From CAZYQW01 sp964649825 (lineage in GTDB: Bacteria; Planctomycetota; B15-G4; JADJEK01), in the NCBI GenBank assembly GCA_964649825.1, contig CAZYQW010000104.1, positions 1 through 32,808 on the forward strand: a stretch of DNA of 32,808 bases, given 5' to 3'. The notes below the pieces were generated by a model. That model did no database searches. It was not told the DNA's origin and saw only the letters and a program-made list of their open reading frames with translations. This document shows, in pieces, positions 23,165 through 32,241 of the stretch. The number at the start of each line of letters is the position of its first letter. Position 1 is the first letter of the stretch. Both the position numbers and the translations under genes were made by a program.

Positions 23165-24808
23165 CTAGCGGACTTCCAGGATCTCGGACGCGCAGCGGTT
23201 TCCCGACTCGTACGCGCCCTGCATGAACCCTCCGAAGTCGGCGCTCGTGTGCTCTCCGGCGAACAGCAGCCGGCCTTCGAGCCCCGGCTCGGCCGTGACT
23301 CCCCAGACCGACGTCACCTGTCCGACCTTCGGGCACGAGTAGGCACCCTTCGAGAATCGATACCGGGGCCAGATCCAACTGCGCTTGTTGCCGTCGTGCA
23401 CGGCGGAGATCCCCGGGAACACGCGGTCGAGCTCGCCCAACGTGTCCTTGAACGTCTTGTCGTTGAATTCCACGGTGCCGGCGCGGCCGCCGCGGAAGTT
23501 GGTGAGGATGCCGCTCTTCCCGTTCTGCGCGCGGCTCGTCTCCCAGAAGGACTGGCTCGATTGAGCGGTGTAGACGCTTCCGTTGCACGCCGGCCGGCCA
23601 TCCGCGGCGGTCCGCCACGGGCGCTCGCGGAACCCGTACATCACCTTGACGTTGGTGCCGTAGCCGAGCTGCTGGATCGAGGCCAGCTTCTCCGGCGAGA
23701 GATCGAGCGCAGCGACGCCCTCGACGTCGCGAAGAAGCGTGAACGGCAAGGCGCAGATCACGCGGCTGAAGCGTCGCGTCTTGGCGCCGCCGGCGCTCTG
23801 GAACGTCAGCTCGAGCGACGACCCATCGTCGGTGATCTTGGTGAGGAAGTGCTCGAAGTGGATCGGGACCTTGCCGTCGATGGCGGCGGCGACCGCGTCG
23901 ATCAGGGTCGAGTTGCCGCCCATGACGCGCTTGCTCTCGTCGGACTCGCCGAAGATCTTGAACCCTTCGCTCGTGTCGGGGTCGATGTAGGTGAGCAGGT
24001 TGAGCGACGACTGCTCCGAGCACTCGAGCCCGTACTCACCGGTGTACGCGACGTCGAGCAGGTCGATCACCCACGCTGGGCACGAGTCCTTGTGGCGGTC
24101 GAGCCACTCGGTGATGCTCACCTGGTCGAGAGCGAGCGCCGCCTCGCTCCAGTCCTCGTCCTCGCCGACGTACAGCGTCTCCTGGTCCGCGGCGATCGCC
24201 GCCGCGAGCTCTCCGAACTCGAGGATGAGGTCGCGTTCCGTGTAGATGCGATCGCCGAAGTGGTAGAGCTCGACGCCCGGGTCGCCGTCCTTCAGCTCCT
24301 GGATCGGGACGTCGAGCTCGGCTGCGAGCTCGATCAGGTCGACGTGGTTGGTGTCGACGAGTTCCGCGCCGAGCTCGCAGAACTGACCCTCGTCGTTGAA
24401 CTTGTTCAGCGTGAAGATGCGGCCGCCCGTACGGGCGCTGCCTTCGAACAGCTCGCACGCCTGCCCGGCTCGGTGGAGGCGGTACGCCGCGGCCAGTCCC
24501 GCGGCGCCGGCGCCGAGGATCGCGACCGGATCCGCGCTCCACGCGCCCGCGCCGACCCACGGTCGTGCGAACCCGGTGCGCGCGGCCGCGGCCGCAAGCG
24601 GCAGCGCGATGCCGGCTTGCGCCGCCGCCCTCAGGAAGTCGCGGCGCGCCATCGTGTCGCCGCGGCCCGCGGCAAACCCGGCCTCGATGAGCTCGTCGCG
24701 GATCGACCTGGCGCGCGGATCTCGCGCGAGGAACGCGGCCTTGCGAAGGGCGCGGGAGACCGTACGGAAGAGCGGCGTGCGGCCGCGGGCGCCGGGTGTC
24801 GAGCTCAT
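23165..24808 (-). CDS. Tat-exported flavin monoamine oxidase-like FAD oxidoreductase
   Basis: 547 residues from ATG 24808, preceded by GGAAGG seven bases upstream. A basic 52-residue lead is followed by a twin-arginine signal MARRDFLRAAAQAG (R55, R56) and a hydrophobic stretch; ATG 24652 at that point is an alternative start. The FAD-binding GAGAAG (99-104) is followed by FEGSARTGGRI, the typical amine-oxidase second motif, and the C-terminal FAD segment GRLLFAGEHTSADFGGFMQGAYESG. It resembles flavin-containing amine oxidases such as MAO and L-amino-acid oxidase; the substrate is unknown. The folded flavoprotein is likely exported by Tat. It lies between two exported proteins of unknown function on the same strand. 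Confidence 0.88.
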   Translation of the reverse strand: MSSTPGARGRTPLFRTVSRALRKAAFLARDPRARSIRDELIEAGFAAGRGDTMARRDFLRAAAQAGIALPLAAAAARTGFARPWVGAGAWSADPVAILGAGAAGLAAAYRLHRAGQACELFEGSARTGGRIFTLNKFNDEGQFCELGAELVDTNHVDLIELAAELDVPIQELKDGDPGVELYHFGDRIYTERDLILEFGELAAAIAADQETLYVGEDEDWSEAALALDQVSITEWLDRHKDSCPAWVIDLLDVAYTGEYGLECSEQSSLNLLTYIDPDTSEGFKIFGESDESKRVMGGNSTLIDAVAAAIDGKVPIHFEHFLTKITDDGSSLELTFQSAGGAKTRRFSRVICALPFTLLRDVEGVAALDLSPEKLASIQQLGYGTNVKVMYGFRERPWRTAADGRPACNGSVYTAQSSQSFWETSRAQNGKSGILTNFRGGRAGTVEFNDKTFKDTLGELDRVFPGISAVHDGNKRSWIWPRYRFSKGAYSCPKVGQVTSVWGVTAEPGLEGRLLFAGEHTSADFGGFMQGAYESGNRCASEILEVR

Positions 24809-24832
24809 CTGGGACCTTCCTGCGTCGATCGG

Positions 24833-24857
24833 CGGGGTCGCGCGCCGCGCGACCCCG
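24833..24857. other. Perfect GC-rich hairpin in the leader of the flavin oxidase gene
   Basis: CGGGGTCGCGC and GCGCGACCCCG form an 11 bp perfect stem with the loop GCC. It lies between the secreted-protein gene (ends 24895) and the flavin oxidase start (24808), 24 bases before the ATG. No T-run follows on either strand. It may reduce read-through, protect mRNA ends or act as an attenuator. Confidence 0.5.
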
Positions 24858-24894
24858 TTCGTGCGTTCCTGCGTTGGTGCGTGTGAGTGGGCGA

Positions 24895-26004
24895 CTACTC
24901 GTCGTTGATCGGGCCGATGCCGACGAGCCACAGTTTGATGAAGTTCACGATCTGCTGCTTGGTGAGCTTGTTCGCGTTCAGGTTGTAGGTGACCTTGCTC
25001 TGCGTGACGCGGCCGTCGCCGTCGATCGTGTCGACGTAGTCGACGGTGCCGGTGAGCGCCGGGATCGAGTTGTCGACGGCGAAGAACGCCTCCTCGTCCG
25101 AGAGGCCCGCGAACGCGTCCGCCTCCGACGACGCCGGATTCGCCGTCGCTTCGTTGAACCGGAGGTTGAACTCGTACCGACCCTTGCCGTTGCTGTCGCG
25201 GTTCGGATCCTCGACCCACTTGATCGTGCCCGACACCACGTCCTCGACGTCCTTGCCGTCGAACGAGTAGCGGAACTTGAGGCCGCTGGTCAGCCAGTTG
25301 CCGGTGTCGTAGTCGTAGTCGAGGCTGCCGTGAACGGTGGTGCGAGGATAGATCTGGGCCGGACCGGCGGCGAGCGTCACGTTCTCGAAGCGCATCGGAT
25401 CGCTGTTGGTGACCTGGAAGCGCACCTCTTTGCCTGCGATCTTGCGCACGAACTGGATGCCCTTCGACGCCTTGCGCTCACGCGGCTTTCCCACCAACCG
25501 CCCGGAGTAGCGTTCGGTAAACGCCGGGGCGCGCCCGATCGCGTCGATCTGGACTCGATGCGGGCTCTGGGTGGTTCCGGTAAGATCGTAGACGCCATTG
25601 CCGTCGATCGGGACGACCCCGACCCACTTGCCGACGGCCTTCTTCTGCGTGGGATCGTTCGGGTTGATCACCGTCAGGTCGACGCTGTACTCCAATTGGT
25701 TGCCCTGCGTCTCGCGTTCGCCTTGGACGATCCCGGCTTCGGTCGTGAGCCGCGGCACCCGATAGATGACGCCGGAGTACTCCTGAGTCTTGGCGACCGA
25801 GAGCTGGAGCTTGTACTGGTCCTTGACGCCCTTCTCCGGCTGACCGTTCGAGTCGACTTTGTAACGCGTCGGAAAGTCGATCTCCATCGTCCCGGTGATG
25901 ATCCCGTTCTCGGTGATCTCCTGGGCATGGCCGACGAACGAAAGGGCCGCGCACAGGGATGAACCGAGCGCGACGCGACCAACGAAACCGGGGAATCCGA
26001 TCAT
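24895..26004 (-). CDS. Secreted protein, unknown function
   Basis: 369 residues from ATG 26004, with AAGGAGA about nine bases upstream. A signal peptide ends near SFVGHAQE. The mature protein looks like a beta-rich repeat-type protein: GIITGTMEIDFPTRY, GVIYRVPRLTTEAG, TTVHGSLDYDYDTGNW, KFRYSFDGKDVEDVVSGTIKW and ALTGTVDYVDTIDGDGRVTQSKVTYNL have similar G-T-V/M-D-Y features, suggesting several related strands. The tail contains NANKLTKQQIVNFIKLWLVGIG. I do not recognise the family. It precedes the Tat flavin oxidase by 86 bases and may be co-expressed with it. Confidence 0.75.
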   Translation of the reverse strand: MIGFPGFVGRVALGSSLCAALSFVGHAQEITENGIITGTMEIDFPTRYKVDSNGQPEKGVKDQYKLQLSVAKTQEYSGVIYRVPRLTTEAGIVQGERETQGNQLEYSVDLTVINPNDPTQKKAVGKWVGVVPIDGNGVYDLTGTTQSPHRVQIDAIGRAPAFTERYSGRLVGKPRERKASKGIQFVRKIAGKEVRFQVTNSDPMRFENVTLAAGPAQIYPRTTVHGSLDYDYDTGNWLTSGLKFRYSFDGKDVEDVVSGTIKWVEDPNRDSNGKGRYEFNLRFNEATANPASSEADAFAGLSDEEAFFAVDNSIPALTGTVDYVDTIDGDGRVTQSKVTYNLNANKLTKQQIVNFIKLWLVGIGPINDE

Positions 26005-26368
26005 TCTTGAAGTCTCCTTCGAACTTGCGTTGTGGATCATGGATCGTCGCGGCGGCGCCGGGGCTGGTGCGAACTTGTGGGTGACGCCGGGTCTCGAGCG
26101 CGCGGTCTACGCATCACGCCGCCGGACTATTCGTGTGTCTTTCGACGAGAACCGTCTGTTCGCGACGAGAACTCGGTCGCGGATTCTATCGATGGAATCG
26201 GGGAACGCGCGACCGCGTGACGCCAAAAAAAACCGCAAGTCTCGGTTCCCGACGGCGCAACGAAGCCCGGGGCGGAGCGGGCCGTGCCGCTGGAGCTCGA
26301 CCGAAGGTGATTCTGGCGCGGGCTCTTTGCGTGCGCTCGGCGGATTCCCCACGCATAATCGGCTCCCG
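26005..26368. other. Divergent intergenic region upstream of the Ser/Thr kinase
   Basis: 364 bases without a supported gene. Visible structure: a direct repeat CGACGAGAAC (about 26139-26175), a dyad GATTC-N8-GAATC at 26182-26199, an A8 run at 26225-26232 and, just before the kinase ATG, a CATAAT at 26354-26359 resembling a -10 box with no well-spaced -35. No Shine-Dalgarno precedes ATG 26369, so the kinase mRNA may be leaderless. Confidence 0.45.
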
Positions 26369-29083
26369 ATGACCCTCAGTGATCCGTCCCTTCCGCCGGT
26401 CTCCGCGAAGGTGACCGAGGTCTTCCTGTCGGCGATGGGCCAGGCCCGCCCGCCCGACGTGGAGGAGCTGTGCGCCAAGGCACCCGAGCACGCGGCGGAG
26501 ATCCGGCGGCGCTACGAGGCGTATCGGATCGCGCGGCTGGCGGTCGGGAGCGTCGAACCTGCGGTCGAACCCGCGTGGCGCGAGTTCCTCGACCACCTCG
26601 CCCAGCGCGGGAACACGTCCGCGCGCTACCGCGCCGACGGATCCCTGGGCCGCGGCGGCATGGGCGTAGTCGAGAAGGTCTACGACGAAGACCTGCGCCG
26701 CCACCTCGCGCTCAAGCGCCTTCGTCGCCAGGACGCGAGCGACGTCCTCGTCGGTCGGTTCCTCGAGGAGGCCCAGGTCGCCGCGCAGCTCGACCACCCC
26801 GGCATCGCGCCGGTTCACGAGCTCGGCGTCGACGGCGACGGCCAGCCGTACTTCACGATGAAGCTCGTCGAGGGCGAGCACCTCGGCCGCGTCATGGAGC
26901 GCGTCCGACGAGGCGAGGCGGGGTGGACGGTCGAGCGCGTCGTCGGCACCGTGCTTCGGGTCTGCGAGGCGATGGCCTACGCCCACGCGAAGGGCGTGAT
27001 CCACCGCGACATCAAGCCCGAGAACGTCATGGTCGGCCGGTTCGGGGAGACCTACGTGATGGACTGGGGCCTCGCGCGGGTCGTGGGGCGGCTCGGGCGA
27101 CCCGATGCTGGGCCCGTCGACGAGGAGGCGACGACGGTCGTGGGAACGGTGCGGCAGGACTTCGCGCCGCACGAGTCGCCGCTCCTCACGATGGCGGGCG
27201 AGGCGCTCGGGACGCCGTACTACATGGCGCCCGAGCAGGCGCAGGGGCGTCTCGAGGCGCTCGGGCCGGCCACCGACGTCTACGCGATCGGCTGCATCCT
27301 CTATCAGCTCATCGCCGGCGTCTGTCCGTACCAGACCCGCGATCGGTCCACGTCGGGCGAGGTGATCGCCGCGTTGCTGGCTGGACCGCCGCCGCCGCTT
27401 CGCTCGTTCGCCGCCCGCGTGGCGCCCGAGCTCGAGGCGATCTGCGAGAAGGCGATGGCGCGCGATCCGACCGCGCGCTACGTCACGATGGCCGAGCTCG
27501 CCGGCGACCTGCGCTCGTTCCAGGAGAACCGGGTCGTCAAGGCGTACGCCACCGGCCCGATCGCCGAGCTGCGCAAGTGGGTGTCGCGCAACCAGGCGGT
27601 GGCGCTGCTCGTCGCCGCCGGCGCCCTGATCGTCGTTGGAATGATCGCGGTCTTCGTCGTGACGCTCCAGAGCGAGCGGAACGTCGCCGAGGAGAACGCG
27701 CGCCGGGCCGAGCGGAACGAACGGCGCGCGAGCGAGAGCGCCGACGTCGCGCGCGAGATCAACGAGTTCCTGACGCGCGACCTGCTCGCCGCCGTCGCCC
27801 CGTCGATCGAGGAGGGGCGCGGGCGAAACGTCACCATGCGGGAGGTGCTGGACGAGGCGGCCCGACGGATCGGCGGCCGGTTCGAGGGGCGGCCGCGCGT
27901 CGAGGCGAACATCCGGTCCGCGATCGGCGAGACCTACCGGATGCTCGGCGAGTACGACCAGGCCGCGCCGCACCTGGAGCGCGCCCGCGAGCTCATCGAC
28001 GCCGAGGGGGGCGAACTCGAGGAACGGCTGACGATCCGAAACGCCCTCGGCCTGCTCGACTTCGATCGGGGCCGGTACGCGGAGGCGGCGAGAACCTTCG
28101 AGTCGATCCTGGAGGCGAGCCGGCGCGAGCAGGGCGAGACGGACCCCGACACGCTGACGTTCGCGTCCAACCTGGCCGGTGCGTACCGGTGGCTCGGGCG
28201 GTTCCGGGAGTCGCGCGAGCTCGACCTGAAGGTCTTCGAGGCCCGCCTGAAGGACCCCGGCCGTCCGGCGAGCGAGACGCTCGGCACCTTCCAGGGGCTC
28301 GCGCTCAGCCGGTTCCACATGGGGGAGTACGAGGAGGCCGAGCGCCTCCTCGCGGAAGCGCTGGAGAGGAGCCGCGCGCTGCTCGGCGACGTCCCGGACA
28401 CGCTGAACTTCATGGCGAACCTCGCGACGCTCCACGTGCAGCTCGGTCGCTTCGAACGCGCGGAAGAGCTCTTCGCCGCCGCGCTCGCGGGGATGGACGA
28501 GACGCTCGGCGAAGACCATCCGTTGCGGCTCACGTGCCTGAGGAACCTCGCCGGGCTCTACCGGGTGACGGAGCGGTTGGACGAGGCGATCGACGCGTAT
28601 CGATCCGCGCTGGCCGGCTTGCGAGCGCGGCTCGGCGACGAGCACGAGAGCTCGCTCGCGTGCCTGCGCGACCTCGCGGTCGTGCTCTGCGATCAAGGCC
28701 GCTACGACGAGGCGGCGCCGCTCCTCGACGAGGCGATCGACGGGCTTCGCGCGTCGGTCGGCCCCGAGCACAACTCCACCCTCGCCGCGATGAGCAGCCG
28801 CGCCGTGCTCGCGTTCCAGCAGGGTCGACCGGCGGACGCCGAGCCGCTCCTCGTCGAGATCCTCGAGATCCGCCGGAGAACGCTCGGCGACGATCACCGC
28901 AGCACGCTGGTTTCGATCGAGAACCTCGTCGGTCTCTACATCATGACGGACCGGCCCGCGCTCGCGCTCCCTCTCGCCGAGGAACTCGTCGCGCGGACAC
29001 CGGAGGAGTTTCCGGGCCGTCCGATTCGGCTGAAGCTGCTGGAGCGTGCGCGGCGGGACGTAGGGGTCGAAGAGTCCCGGTGA
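26369..29083 (+). CDS. Transmembrane Ser/Thr protein kinase with TPR sensor domain
   Basis: 904 residues from ATG 26369. A short helical N-terminal region (1-85) precedes the kinase domain (about 88-385): glycine loop GRGGMG, catalytic lysine K116 (ALKRL), HRDIKPEN (H212-D214), DWGLA in place of DFG (D232) and APEQ at 287-290. One membrane helix (about 408-432) and a coiled segment lead to a large extracytoplasmic region of at least seven TPR-like repeats (for example YDQAAPHLERARELI, YEEAERLLAEALERS, YDEAAPLLDEAIDGL). This layout is common in Planctomycetota and Acidobacteriota receptor kinases. The DWG variant keeps the essential aspartate, so activity is expected. The ligand is unknown. 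Confidence 0.93.
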   Translation: MTLSDPSLPPVSAKVTEVFLSAMGQARPPDVEELCAKAPEHAAEIRRRYEAYRIARLAVGSVEPAVEPAWREFLDHLAQRGNTSARYRADGSLGRGGMGVVEKVYDEDLRRHLALKRLRRQDASDVLVGRFLEEAQVAAQLDHPGIAPVHELGVDGDGQPYFTMKLVEGEHLGRVMERVRRGEAGWTVERVVGTVLRVCEAMAYAHAKGVIHRDIKPENVMVGRFGETYVMDWGLARVVGRLGRPDAGPVDEEATTVVGTVRQDFAPHESPLLTMAGEALGTPYYMAPEQAQGRLEALGPATDVYAIGCILYQLIAGVCPYQTRDRSTSGEVIAALLAGPPPPLRSFAARVAPELEAICEKAMARDPTARYVTMAELAGDLRSFQENRVVKAYATGPIAELRKWVSRNQAVALLVAAGALIVVGMIAVFVVTLQSERNVAEENARRAERNERRASESADVAREINEFLTRDLLAAVAPSIEEGRGRNVTMREVLDEAARRIGGRFEGRPRVEANIRSAIGETYRMLGEYDQAAPHLERARELIDAEGGELEERLTIRNALGLLDFDRGRYAEAARTFESILEASRREQGETDPDTLTFASNLAGAYRWLGRFRESRELDLKVFEARLKDPGRPASETLGTFQGLALSRFHMGEYEEAERLLAEALERSRALLGDVPDTLNFMANLATLHVQLGRFERAEELFAAALAGMDETLGEDHPLRLTCLRNLAGLYRVTERLDEAIDAYRSALAGLRARLGDEHESSLACLRDLAVVLCDQGRYDEAAPLLDEAIDGLRASVGPEHNSTLAAMSSRAVLAFQQGRPADAEPLLVEILEIRRRTLGDDHRSTLVSIENLVGLYIMTDRPALALPLAEELVARTPEEFPGRPIRLKLLERARRDVGVEESR

Positions 29084-29156
29084 ATCGCGATCTCGGCCCA
29101 TCGACGTCGTCGAGGGACTCCTTCTCGATCGCCGGCCGGCGCCGTCCCGCGTGGAA

Positions 29157-29602
29157 TCAAGCGCGTGCGGTCGCCGCGAGATCGCGCTCGATCTGCGCGC
29201 AGTGCCAGAGGTCGTGTCCAGCCAGGATTCGCCGCAACGTCTCCAACGAGAGCTCGACGCCGGCCGCCTCGTGGAAGCCGGTCCGCGCGAGCTCGTCGTC
29301 CGTGAGCGCGCGCCACTTCACGAGGTTCAGGTCGCGCAGCGTCTCGAACTCATCCACCAGCTCCGGCACCGGGGTCGCACCGCGAGCCTGACCAGCGACC
29401 CAGCGGTCCTGGTCGATCATCGCGAGCCTGGGTCGCTCCTCGTAGAGGCAGGCGCGGAGGCGAAAGCCGAACAGGCGCTCCGCGTCGACGAGGTGCTGCA
29501 TCACCTGAGCGGGGCTCCACTTCGCGGGTCGCGGTCGCCCAGGAGCTCGAGCTGCGCGTTCCAGGAGGAGAATCGATCGTCGACGTCGATGCGGTTGGTC
29601 AT
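29157..29602 (-). pseudogene. DinB-family protein gene interrupted by a frameshift
   Basis: Two minus-strand frames join into one sensible protein. From ATG 29602 comes MTNRIDVDDRFSSWNAQLEL...GDRDP; near 29523-29530 the frame shifts by one base and continues as AKWSPAQVMQHLVDAERLFG, the typical DinB helix, to a stop at 29157. Helices and likely metal ligands include the His of QHLVDAE and HDLWH near the C-terminus. One extra base in the CCCGCG stretch would restore DP-AKW in frame. Without it the downstream frame has only a weak GTG at 29504 (115 aa). DinB proteins are metal-dependent thiol- or damage-related enzymes of varied function. It may be a real lesion or a sequencing/assembly error. 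Confidence 0.7.
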
Positions 29603-29728
29603 GGCGTTCGTGGTGCCTCCGAGGGCCAGCGTACCGATCCGGCCGCGCCGGCGTGGAGTCCTCGCCGGCCCGTCCGCGTCGATTCCTGTTAACGTGCGCG
29701 CTCCAACCTCCGGAGCATCACGTTCGTC

Positions 29729-31054
29729 ATGGATCGTCGCCGCGACACGTTCCTGGCGCCGCCGTCGGCGCGAAGGAAGGGGCTGTACTTCGTCGTCCTC
29801 GTGTTCGCGAGCGGGTTTCTGCTCGACGTCCTGTTCCGTGGCTGGCTCCTCGCGACCGCTCAGCCGTGGACGCCGTCCGGGCAGCGGACCGCGCTCGCGG
29901 AGATCGCCTCCACCTTCACGGAGCACGTGCCGTTGGGCGAGGTGCGTCCCGACGCAAGCGACCAAGGGGACGTCCGGGTCGGCGCGCAGACCGACGTGGT
30001 CCACCCGTACGTCAGCTACCAACCCTCAGCGGCGACCGCGCAGCTCGAACGCGACCTTCGGACGATGTCCCGCGATCGGGGTGACGAGTTCGTGGTCCTG
30101 GTCCTCGGCGGCTCGGTCGCGGGAGGATTCAGCTATTACGGCGGCGGCGCGTTCCGCCGTCGCCTCGCGTCGGACCGGCGCCTTGCGAATCGTCCGATCC
30201 GGCTCCTCGGGTACGCGCGGGGCGGCCACCGGCAGCCGCAGCAGGTGGCGATGCTCGCGTACCTCACGAGCCTCGGAATCGAGCCCGGCGCGGTGATCGA
30301 CATCGACGGCTTCAACGAGGTCGCCGGCTCGACGAACAACTTCCGGCTCGCTGCGCATCCGCTCCATCCCTCGACCGCGCACTGGATCCGCGTAACGCGC
30401 GAGGCCAGCCCGGAGAGCATGGAATCGCTCGCCGACATGCGGCTGTTCCGCGTCTCGGCGCTTCGTTGGGCGGACGCCGCGGGTCGGTTCCGTCTGACGT
30501 GGAGCGCGATCGCCGGTCGACTCGCGATCGATCGAGTCGAGCGGCTGCGGCACGGCCACTGGGCGGCGTACCAGCGGTTCCTCGACGTCATGAACCCGCG
30601 CCAGGTGAACGAGCGCGAAGATCCGCTGTCCGTCGCGCTGCGCGGGCCGGCGCCTCCGAGCTCGATCGAGGAATGCATCGAGGAGATCGTGACGGGCTGG
30701 GTGCAGGGATCGATCTCGCTCGATGCGATCTGCCGGGAGCGCTCGATCCCGTTCCTGCACGTCCTGCAGCCGACGCTCCACGACGAGGGATCCAAGCCCC
30801 TCACCGACCAGGAACGTCGCACCGGAGCTGCGCTCGAGAGCTGGGTCGAGGGAGTGCGGCTCGGCTATCCCCGGCTGCGCGCCGCCGGCGCGGAGATCTC
30901 CGCGCGGGGGATCGCGTTCCTGGACGCGAGCCTCATCTTCGAGAGCTACACGGAGAGCGCCTACTTCGACGCATGCCACTTCCGGGGGCCGAGCATGGAC
31001 CGGTTCGCGGAGAGGGTCGCCGATGCCCTCCTCGAGATCCTGCCGCCGGAATGA
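29729..31054 (+). CDS. Membrane-anchored SGNH/GDSL hydrolase-like protein
   Basis: 441 residues. One N-terminal membrane helix (about 19-42), then an extracytoplasmic domain. The SGNH-like blocks are visible: VLVLGGSVAGG with candidate nucleophile S129, GYARGGHRQPQQ (block II-like Gly near 165), IDGFNE (N196, block III-like) and, near the C-terminus, FDACHF with D414 and H417 as a D-x-x-H pair. This fits a lipase/esterase or glycan (de)acylase at the cell surface; the substrate is unknown. The ATG at 29729 lacks a close Shine-Dalgarno. It overlaps the downstream paralogue by four bases (ATGA). Confidence 0.78.
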   Translation: MDRRRDTFLAPPSARRKGLYFVVLVFASGFLLDVLFRGWLLATAQPWTPSGQRTALAEIASTFTEHVPLGEVRPDASDQGDVRVGAQTDVVHPYVSYQPSAATAQLERDLRTMSRDRGDEFVVLVLGGSVAGGFSYYGGGAFRRRLASDRRLANRPIRLLGYARGGHRQPQQVAMLAYLTSLGIEPGAVIDIDGFNEVAGSTNNFRLAAHPLHPSTAHWIRVTREASPESMESLADMRLFRVSALRWADAAGRFRLTWSAIAGRLAIDRVERLRHGHWAAYQRFLDVMNPRQVNEREDPLSVALRGPAPPSSIEECIEEIVTGWVQGSISLDAICRERSIPFLHVLQPTLHDEGSKPLTDQERRTGAALESWVEGVRLGYPRLRAAGAEISARGIAFLDASLIFESYTESAYFDACHFRGPSMDRFAERVADALLEILPPE

Positions 31055-32238
31055 GCCCGCCCCGACCCTCCAAGCGAGCTTCCTTCGGGCCGCGGCTGGT
31101 CGTGCCGCTCGTCGTGATCGCGGCAATCGCGCTGGCCGACGCCGGCTTCCGAGCGTGGTGCGCGTGGCGCGGCGAGCCGGCCTCGCCCGTCCGCGTGCGC
31201 GAGCGGATCACGACGCTCCTGGACGAGATCCTCGCTCGAGCGACCATCGCCGGCGGCGCCGGCGACGTCGACCGCGACGTCGCTCGGACCGGCGTCGCGC
31301 ATCCCTACACGGCCTTCGACGCGGCCGACGGGATCGAGCGGCTCGACGCCGAGCTTGCGCGGCGCGACGCGGTGGACCCCAACGAGTACGTGGTGTGGAT
31401 CTTCGGGGCCGAGTCCGCCGGCTCGCTCGCGGTCGACGGCGCGGCGGCGCTCGTTCTCGAGCTCGGGCGCGACGACCGCTTCTCCGGTTGCACGATCCGC
31501 GTCGTCGACCGGACGAATCCCTCGTTCAAGCAGCCGCAGTCCGTGACGCGGCTCGGCTACTTGCTCGGCCTCGGTCTCCTTCCTCACGCGGTGATCAACG
31601 TCGACGGGAAGAACGAGATCGCGCTCGCCGTCGCGAACGCGGCGCAGGGCGTCCACCCGGTCCATCCGAGCATCGCTCGTTGGGCGCCGGTCGTGCACGT
31701 CGCGCCGCCCGGCACGCTCGAGGTTCGTACCGAGATGCGGCGGCTCGAGAACGAGGCACGTACGGTCGCCGCGTTCGCGCTCGACGGGGGCGCGGCGGCC
31801 AGCGCGATCCTCGGCGCGTACGCGATCGGTCGGCTCCGAGCGATCCGCGTCTCGCTCGACGCGGCACGCGCCCGGCTCGGTGCCCTCGCCACGGGTGCGG
31901 AGACCGAAGACGACGCGGTCCTCCCCGTGCTCCGCGGGCCGGCGTTCGAGGACAGCGACGTGCTCGAGACCGCGGCGCGAGCCTGGATCGAGTCCTCCCG
32001 CAATCTTCACGCGCTCTGCCGCGCCCGCGGGATCGCGTACCTCCAGGTCCTCGAGCCGGCGGCGCCGGACGAGCTTCGCGACGCGGCCGACGAACTCGTC
32101 CACCACGGCGTGCCGCTCTTCGACCCTGGCCCCGACGTCTCCGCGGCGCCGGACCCGATCGATCGCTTCGCGGTCGCGACGGCGCGCGCGTTCCTCGCGA
32201 CGCTGCCCGAACCGCGAGCCAGCGAGCCGCCGAAGTAG
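31051..32238 (+). CDS. Degenerate SGNH-like paralogue without catalytic residues
   Basis: 395 residues from ATG 31051, coupled to the previous gene by an ATGA overlap. One N-terminal membrane helix (about 15-36). It aligns with the preceding protein: GVAHPYTAFD with VVHPYVSYQ, EYVVWIFGAESAG with EFVVLVLGGSVAG, FKQPQSVTRLGYLLGLGLLPHAVINVDGKNE with the QPQQ...DGFNE block. The nucleophile position is Glu121 instead of Ser, and the segment carrying the C-terminal Asp-x-x-His is missing. It is therefore a likely pseudoenzyme, possibly a partner or regulator of the active-looking neighbour. It ends with TAG 32236-32238 just before a dispersed repeat copy. Confidence 0.8.
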   Translation: MSPPRPSKRASFGPRLVVPLVVIAAIALADAGFRAWCAWRGEPASPVRVRERITTLLDEILARATIAGGAGDVDRDVARTGVAHPYTAFDAADGIERLDAELARRDAVDPNEYVVWIFGAESAGSLAVDGAAALVLELGRDDRFSGCTIRVVDRTNPSFKQPQSVTRLGYLLGLGLLPHAVINVDGKNEIALAVANAAQGVHPVHPSIARWAPVVHVAPPGTLEVRTEMRRLENEARTVAAFALDGGAAASAILGAYAIGRLRAIRVSLDAARARLGALATGAETEDDAVLPVLRGPAFEDSDVLETAARAWIESSRNLHALCRARGIAYLQVLEPAAPDELRDAADELVHHGVPLFDPGPDVSAAPDPIDRFAVATARAFLATLPEPRASEPPK

Positions 32239-32241
32239 AGC

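Noticed and set aside
26225..26232. A8 run as the tail of a minus-strand terminator
   Set aside because: No GC-rich stem precedes it on the minus strand and no minus-strand gene ends there.
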